From Flavobacterium sp. FEMGT703F (GTDB taxonomy: Bacteria > Bacteroidota > Bacteroidia > Flavobacteriales > Flavobacteriaceae), in the NCBI GenBank assembly GCA_002786385.1, contig PGCN01000018.1, forward strand, positions 310,001-374,000: a stretch of 64,000 bases of DNA. The letters are read 5' to 3'. The notes beneath the pieces were generated by a model. That model worked only from the letters and a program-made list of their open reading frames with translations. It searched no databases and was not told the DNA's origin. The stretch's first letter is position 1; every line of letters starts with the position of its first letter. This document shows, piece by piece, positions 58,511-64,000 of the stretch. The translations under genes and the position numbers were made by a program.

Positions 58511-61500
58511 TTGAGTCAAAACGCTTTATACAACCGTTACCTGCATTCGCCGAAAGTCAAGCAAATTGCGGAAAGTTTAGAACAACCTTTAGCCAAAATA
58601 CAGCTCAAAGGGCTTTTGGGTTCGTCCTTTTCTTTTGTGTTTAACGCGCTTTTCAAAAACAGTGAAAAGCCGTATTTGCTCATCTTTAACGAAAAGGAAG
58701 AAGCCGCGTATTATTTGAACGATTTGGAACAAATGATAGGCGCCAACGATGTGTTGTTCTATCCGAGTTCGTATCGCCGTCCGTACCAAATTGAAGAAAC
58801 CGATAATGCCAATGTATTGCTGCGTTCCGAAGTGCTCAACCGCATCAATTCGCGTAAAAAACCGGCCGTCATTATTACCTATCCCGAAGCGCTTTTTGAA
58901 AAAGTGGTGACGCGAAAAGAACTCGACAAAAACACCTTGAAGGTGGCGGTAGGCGATAATGTTTCCATCGATTTCATCAACGAAGTGTTGTTTGAGTACG
59001 AATTCAAACGCGTGGACTTTATCACTGAACCGGGCGAGTTTTCGGTACGTGGTGGCATTTTAGACGTGTTTTCGTTTTCGAATGACAATCCGTATCGCAT
59101 CGAATTTTTCGGCAATGAAGTAGACAGCATCCGAACCTTCGATGTGGAGAGCCAACTCTCGGTAGAAAAGCAAAATAAGATTACCATCATTCCGAATTTA
59201 GAAAATAAATTCATCCAAGAAAACCGCGAAAGTTTCCTGGAATACATCAGTGATAAAACCGTGTTGTGCATTGAAAATACTGAATTCCTGACTGCGCAAC
59301 TCGACAAACTTTTCGGGAAAGCCATCGAGACTTTCGAGAAACTTTCTAAAGATGTCAAACACGCTTCTCCGGAACATTTGTTTCTAAACCAAGAAGGTTT
59401 TTTGCGCAAAGCATTGGATTTTTCCCTAATCGAATTATCGAACAAACCGCTGTTTAAAACCACCAAAACGTTCGAGTTTCACATCCAGCCGCAACCATCG
59501 TTTAACAAACAATTCGATTTGTTACTGAACAATTTGAGCGACAACCATTTCCATGGCTACACCAATTATTTGTACTGTGCCAATGAAGCACAGGCCAATC
59601 GTTTTCACGATATTTTTGAATCGATAGACGAAGAAAATCACGAAGACATCCGCAAACAATACCATACGGTGGTAGCTTCGTTATACCAAGGATTCATCGA
59701 CGAGGAAAACCAAGTGGCTTGCTATACCGATCATCAAATTTTTGAACGCTACCACAAATTCAGCATCAAAAACGGCTATTCTAAAAAGCAAACCATTACC
59801 TTAAAAGAACTGAACTCGTTATCTGTTGGCGATTACGTAACGCACATCGATCACGGTATCGGTAAGTTTGGCGGTTTGCAAAAAATTCAGGTCGAAGGCA
59901 AAACCCAAGAAGCCATCAAACTGGTTTACGCAGATAACGACATCGTGTATGTGAGTATCCACTCGCTCCACAAAATTTCAAAATACAACGGCAAAGACGG
60001 GACGCCACCTAAGATATACAAACTCGGTTCCAACGCTTGGAAAGCCTTAAAGCAAAAAACCAAAGCAAGAGTCAAACACATTGCGTTCAACTTGATTCAG
60101 TTGTACGCCAAACGCCGCTTGGAAAAGGGATTTGCCTTTGCGACCGACAGTTATTTGCAAAAAGAATTAGAAAGTTCGTTTATTTACGAAGATACACCCG
60201 ACCAATTAAAAGCTACCCAAGACGTCAAAGCCGACATGGAAAAAGACCGGCCGATGGACCGATTGGTTTGTGGCGACGTAGGTTTCGGGAAAACGGAAGT
60301 CGCCATCCGTGCTGCTTTTAAAGCGGTTGATAATAGCAAGCAAGTAGCTGTTTTGGTACCAACAACTATTTTGGCCTACCAACATTACCGAACATTTTCG
60401 GAACGATTAAAAGACATGCCGGTAAAAATAGGTTACCTCAACCGCTTCCGAACCGCCAAACAAAAAGCCCAAACCTTGGAAGATTTGGCTTCGGGTAAGT
60501 TGGATATCATCATCGGAACGCACCAATTGGTGAACAAAAACGTCCAATTCAAAGATTTGGGATTGCTCATTGTTGATGAAGAACAAAAGTTCGGGGTGAA
60601 TGTAAAAGACAAACTCAAAACCATAGCGGCCAATGTAGATACCTTAACCTTAACAGCTACACCTATCCCGAGAACTTTACAGTTTTCATTGATGGCGGCC
60701 CGCGATTTATCCGTAATCACTACACCTCCACCGAATCGTTATCCTATCGAATCGCAAGTGGTTGGCTTTAACGAAGAGTTGATTCGCGATGCCATTTCGT
60801 ATGAAATTCAAAGAAACGGTCAAGTGTTTTTCATCAACAACCGCATTGAAAATATCAAAGAAATAGCCGGTATGATTCAGCGACTCGTTCCCGATGCGCG
60901 CGTAGGTATTGGTCACGGTCAAATGGAAGGCAGCAAGTTGGAAGAACTGATGCTGGGCTTTATGAACGGTGAGTTCGATGTTTTAGTAGCGACAACCATT
61001 ATTGAAAGTGGTTTGGATGTGCCGAATGCCAATACAATTTTCATCAACAACGCCAATAACTTTGGGTTATCCGATTTGCATCAGATGCGCGGTCGTGTTG
61101 GGCGAAGCAATAAAAAGGCATTTTGTTACTTCATTTGTCCGCCTTATTCTGCCATGACCGAAGATGCGCGCAAGCGTATACAGGCGTTGGAGCAATTCAG
61201 CGAATTGGGTAGCGGTTTTAATATTGCAATGAAAGATTTGGAGATTCGCGGCGCCGGCGATTTATTAGGTGGCGAACAAAGCGGTTTTATCAATGAAATT
61301 GGTTTCGAAACTTACCAAAAAATCATGAACGAAGCCATTGAAGAGTTAAAAGAAAACGAATTCAAAGAATTATACGAATCCGAGAGCGATATCGACACCA
61401 AAGAATACGTCAAAGAGTTGCAAATTGACACCGATTTCGAGTTGTTGTTCCCGGATGAGTACATCAATAATATTTCGGAACGCTTGAACTTGTACAACGA

Positions 61501-61873
61501 ATTGGGCAACCTTAAAACCGAGGAAGAACTGCAAGCTTTCGAAACCAAGCTCATCGACCGTTTCGGTCCGTTACCTAAGGAAGCCAAGGCTTTGTTGAAC
61601 AGCATTCGCATCAAATGGATTGCCACGCACATGGGAATTGAAAAAATTGTGATGAAGCAAGGTAAGTTGATTGGCTATTTTGTCTCCGACCAACAATCGG
61701 ACTATTACAATTCGAGACAATTTTCAAAGGTGTTGCGATTTGTACAACTGCATGGAAACCTGTGTAAAATGAAAGAGAAAGAAACCAAAAACGGTTTGCG
61801 TTTGTTGCTGACCTTTGAAAACGTCAAATCCATATCCCGTGCGCTGGAGTTCATGGAATTGATGGCTCAATAA
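58511..61873 (+). CDS. mfd: Transcription-repair coupling factor
   Basis: Mfd removes RNA polymerase stalled at DNA lesions and recruits UvrA. The 1120 residues (E. coli 1148) contain the UvrB-like N-terminal part (FYPSSYRRPYQIEETDNANV, GEFSVRGGILDVFSF), the RNAP-interacting domain (LSVGDYVTHIDHGIGKFGGL, about 435-500), and the translocase with Walker A CGDVGFGKTEVA near residue 590, DEEQ box IVDEEQKFG, TATPIPRTLQFSL and QMRGRVGRS. The start is a TTG codon at 58511 (MSQNALYNRY); no ATG fits the family's N-terminus. Confidence 0.96.
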   Translation: MSQNALYNRYLHSPKVKQIAESLEQPLAKIQLKGLLGSSFSFVFNALFKNSEKPYLLIFNEKEEAAYYLNDLEQMIGANDVLFYPSSYRRPYQIEETDNANVLLRSEVLNRINSRKKPAVIITYPEALFEKVVTRKELDKNTLKVAVGDNVSIDFINEVLFEYEFKRVDFITEPGEFSVRGGILDVFSFSNDNPYRIEFFGNEVDSIRTFDVESQLSVEKQNKITIIPNLENKFIQENRESFLEYISDKTVLCIENTEFLTAQLDKLFGKAIETFEKLSKDVKHASPEHLFLNQEGFLRKALDFSLIELSNKPLFKTTKTFEFHIQPQPSFNKQFDLLLNNLSDNHFHGYTNYLYCANEAQANRFHDIFESIDEENHEDIRKQYHTVVASLYQGFIDEENQVACYTDHQIFERYHKFSIKNGYSKKQTITLKELNSLSVGDYVTHIDHGIGKFGGLQKIQVEGKTQEAIKLVYADNDIVYVSIHSLHKISKYNGKDGTPPKIYKLGSNAWKALKQKTKARVKHIAFNLIQLYAKRRLEKGFAFATDSYLQKELESSFIYEDTPDQLKATQDVKADMEKDRPMDRLVCGDVGFGKTEVAIRAAFKAVDNSKQVAVLVPTTILAYQHYRTFSERLKDMPVKIGYLNRFRTAKQKAQTLEDLASGKLDIIIGTHQLVNKNVQFKDLGLLIVDEEQKFGVNVKDKLKTIAANVDTLTLTATPIPRTLQFSLMAARDLSVITTPPPNRYPIESQVVGFNEELIRDAISYEIQRNGQVFFINNRIENIKEIAGMIQRLVPDARVGIGHGQMEGSKLEELMLGFMNGEFDVLVATTIIESGLDVPNANTIFINNANNFGLSDLHQMRGRVGRSNKKAFCYFICPPYSAMTEDARKRIQALEQFSELGSGFNIAMKDLEIRGAGDLLGGEQSGFINEIGFETYQKIMNEAIEELKENEFKELYESESDIDTKEYVKELQIDTDFELLFPDEYINNISERLNLYNELGNLKTEEELQAFETKLIDRFGPLPKEAKALLNSIRIKWIATHMGIEKIVMKQGKLIGYFVSDQQSDYYNSRQFSKVLRFVQLHGNLCKMKEKETKNGLRLLLTFENVKSISRALEFMELMAQ

Positions 61874-61907
61874 TTTGTTACATTCATAATAATAAAACAG
61901 AAGTAAA

Positions 61908-61938
61908 GAAGGCGTTCACTAATAGTGAACGCCTTCTG
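61908..61938. terminator. Bidirectional terminator after mfd
   Basis: A 12-bp stem (AAGGCGTTCACT, 61909-61920 with 61924-61935) has a three-base loop. It separates mfd from the convergent metalloprotease gene. Confidence 0.85.
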
Positions 61939-61978
61939 TTTATATGACCTTATATGACTTATATGGTTCACTCACAAC

Positions 61979-64000
61979 CTACATCTTCAAAATCTTGAAA
62001 TTGGTTTCTCTATCATTAATCTTCAACTTGAAGAAATACGTGCCTTTAGAGAAAGCAGACAAATCGACTTCCGTAGTCAACTCGTTGCCTTTTTGTTGCC
62101 ACAACAATTGTCCTTGAACATTGTATACCATAACTTCTTGAATAGCATCTTTCGATTTAATAGATACAATGCCATTGGTTGGATTCGGATAATAACTGTA
62201 ATCTATAAAATCATTCCCTGCCACACCTAACGATTGGATACAGGAAATATTGGCTATCCAACCCGGAGCCGTTACGTATTGATCCGAATAGAATCGGAAA
62301 GTTAAAGAACCATCCGCTGCGGTAGAAACTACAGTACCCGGTGAATTGGTTCCGGTATAACCTCCGGCTAAAAATTCAGGATAAGTAGTATCCGGTCCGT
62401 CATAGATATACAAATAATCATAATCCAACTCCAATTCAAAACTGGTAAAGGTTGCCATCAACGCTTGGTTCGGTTGGTTAGGAATCATGGTTCTAACAAA
62501 TGACTCCATGTTTGTATGTTGTCCTGATGCTCCGCCCGAATCCGTAAATACCATGCCACCGCAATAGTTGCCTTCGGTAGCAAATATTTTCTTCTCAAAG
62601 GTTGGTGTGATACCGGTACAAATAGGTCTCAATCGCACTTCATAATAGCGGTTAGGCAATAGGTTAGTCACAGTATAGGAATTTCCGGTAACCGTTTGCC
62701 AAGACGAAGCAGCTGTAATGGACGTTACTGAAATTTGCCAAGTTGTTCTTGTTGGATCCAAATCATTCCATGTGATAACTGCAGAGGTTTGGGTGATATT
62801 GTTAATTTGAATTTCAGCAACGGTATTGATACACGTATTGATACAATCGGAACTCAAACAACTTTTGGCGTCTACTGTACTTGCTATTAATGCGGAAGGC
62901 TGCGGCCCGAAGCCATTAGCCAAATTGATGCCGACACCCGAAATCAAATGGCAATAACTCATAATGGTTCCTTTAACAGTAGTAGACGGAATAGGTCCTT
63001 GAGCACAGTTACCTTCACTGTAACCGGCTTGTTGCCCGCAACCGTCAATGGCTGTATTGTTGCCGTTCCAAGCACAACCGTGCGTATGTGGCGAACCTAA
63101 AGAATGACCGAATTCGTGGGTAATAACTTGTACTGTCCAAGAATAAGTAGGGACTGCTGAATAATTAAAATTGACATCTGAATACGCGTAATTAGATTGT
63201 CCGCAGATAGAATTCAGATAGGCTACTCCGCCCAATCCACCCGGATCTATACCTACCAACATCCCAACATCGCCATTAAAAACCGGTCTGTTTTGCGCAA
63301 AAGTTCCCAAATAATCTCCGGAGGTTGAACCCGATGGCATACTCACATAAGGATCGGCAGTCGTCCATACAAAAACCGACTTCAAAGCTGTGGTAATACC
63401 GTCATTGGTAAACAGTGTTTGTACATTATTGTACACCGAAGTCATCCAATTGGTAGCCGTGGTCACATTACTGCCGTTTTGGGTATATAAATTAAAATCG
63501 ACTTCAAAATAAAAAGTGACACATTTAACTGTGTTAACTTCACGAGCGGTAGTAGTGTTGGTACTGATTTCGTAACCTTCTTCTTTGGTAAAACAATCCC
63601 AATCGTTGGCGACTTTCATTTTGGCATCGGAATACACTATATAATCGGTTTGATTGTTGAGTTGTTGTAATTTCCCCACTACCAAATTTCCCCACGATTC
63701 TCCGGAAACAATCCCGTTGAATTCGCCGTTAAAAAAGTTAAAAGAAGCCACCGAATACACATCGCCATTGACAATCCCACGGTAGTAAGCTCCTTTTTGG
63801 TAAGGCACATTTTTACTTTTATCGGTATCCAAACTAAAATCTTCTGTAAAAAGAGTCACTTTGTACAGCAAAACTTCGATGTTTTGTCCTTGGTAAGGAA
63901 TTTGAAGTTTTAGCGCTTCGTATTGGTTTTGGGCAATTTCATTTACTTTAGACAAATCAACCGTAGCTAAAGTAGCGTCGTTCACCACTTGGCTAACTTG
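61979..64000 (-). CDS. Secreted M12B-like zinc metalloprotease with CUB-like and T9SS domains (5' end missing)
   Basis: The reading frame continues through the right edge, so the N-terminus is missing; about 673 residues are seen. A reprolysin-like catalytic domain carries the long zinc motif H-E-x-x-H-x-x-G-x-x-H in THEFGHSLGSPHTHGC, with INLANGFGPQP near the Met-turn region. A fibronectin III domain (TQTSAVITWNDLDPTRTTWQISV), a CUB-like domain (YDYLYIYDGPDTTYP) and a T9SS type A sorting domain (YYPNPTNGIVSIKS, LSAFSKGTYFFKL) follow. It is a surface or secreted protease for extracellular protein. Confidence 0.9.
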   Translation of the reverse strand, partial: QVSQVVNDATLATVDLSKVNEIAQNQYEALKLQIPYQGQNIEVLLYKVTLFTEDFSLDTDKSKNVPYQKGAYYRGIVNGDVYSVASFNFFNGEFNGIVSGESWGNLVVGKLQQLNNQTDYIVYSDAKMKVANDWDCFTKEEGYEISTNTTTAREVNTVKCVTFYFEVDFNLYTQNGSNVTTATNWMTSVYNNVQTLFTNDGITTALKSVFVWTTADPYVSMPSGSTSGDYLGTFAQNRPVFNGDVGMLVGIDPGGLGGVAYLNSICGQSNYAYSDVNFNYSAVPTYSWTVQVITHEFGHSLGSPHTHGCAWNGNNTAIDGCGQQAGYSEGNCAQGPIPSTTVKGTIMSYCHLISGVGINLANGFGPQPSALIASTVDAKSCLSSDCINTCINTVAEIQINNITQTSAVITWNDLDPTRTTWQISVTSITAASSWQTVTGNSYTVTNLLPNRYYEVRLRPICTGITPTFEKKIFATEGNYCGGMVFTDSGGASGQHTNMESFVRTMIPNQPNQALMATFTSFELELDYDYLYIYDGPDTTYPEFLAGGYTGTNSPGTVVSTAADGSLTFRFYSDQYVTAPGWIANISCIQSLGVAGNDFIDYSYYPNPTNGIVSIKSKDAIQEVMVYNVQGQLLWQQKGNELTTEVDLSAFSKGTYFFKLKINDRETNFKILKM

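Overview
The window looks like chromosomal DNA of a Flavobacteriaceae member, most likely Flavobacterium or a close relative. The evidence is: promoters of the Bacteroidetes type (TAnnTTTG near -7), A-rich start regions without Shine-Dalgarno sequences, several secreted proteins with C-terminal type IX secretion (T9SS) sorting domains, a short-chain L-threonine dehydrogenase of the flavobacterial kind, and an OlsF-like bifunctional acyltransferase. No tRNA, rRNA, CRISPR array, prophage or transposase gene was recognised.

Layout. 1-15 kb is housekeeping: the end of a membrane protein, a probably inactive esterase-fold protein, radA, a GT51 transglycosylase, a T9SS-secreted sugar dehydrogenase, an aldo/keto reductase, an OmpA lipoprotein, exonuclease III, an amino-acid-lipid acyltransferase, a TM2/DUF2752/DUF4870/M48 operon and a 2-hydroxyacid dehydrogenase. 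15.2-39 kb is a dense denitrification and nitrosative-stress region: a clade II nos operon (cytochrome c, nosZ, nosB-like, nosL, nosD, nosF, nosY, truncated globin, CopD-like protein) interrupted by a four-helix-bundle cassette; nadAB; ric-nrdD-nrdG; a nitronate-monooxygenase-like protein of unknown function; norCB; a fasciclin lipoprotein; a His-rich membrane protein; a Crp/Fnr regulator; and a copper-uptake set with an OprC/NosA-like receptor. 39-50 kb is accessory and repeat-rich: an M13 peptidase, long direct and tandem repeats around a large T9SS protein, and a two-gene Nudix plus PLD-helicase-DUF3427 island followed by two different arrays of palindromes. 51-64 kb returns to ordinary genes: amt, an L,D-transpeptidase, a lipid-anchored globin, L-threonine dehydrogenase, mfd and a truncated M12B-type metalloprotease.

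How it works together. Six copies of a 14-bp Crp/Fnr-type palindrome (consensus ATGAYTNNARTCAT) lie upstream of the nos operon, ric-nrdDG (shared with nadAB), the nitronate-monooxygenase-like gene, norCB, the fasciclin gene, and the copper cluster (shared with the crp/fnr gene itself). At seven of the eight promoters so defined, a -7-like element lies 33-34 bp from the centre of the palindrome, which is class II activator geometry. This is a compact, probably autoregulated regulon joining N2O and NO reduction, copper supply, Fe-S repair, NAD synthesis and anaerobic dNTP synthesis.

The most unusual items are: an anaerobic ribonucleotide reductase whose glycyl-radical segment is on a separate 52-residue ORF; the regulon member of unknown function; an in-frame REP-like insertion inside a membrane-protein gene; a modular family of palindromic repeats with constant ends and variable cores; and four tandem covarying hairpins behind the helicase gene.
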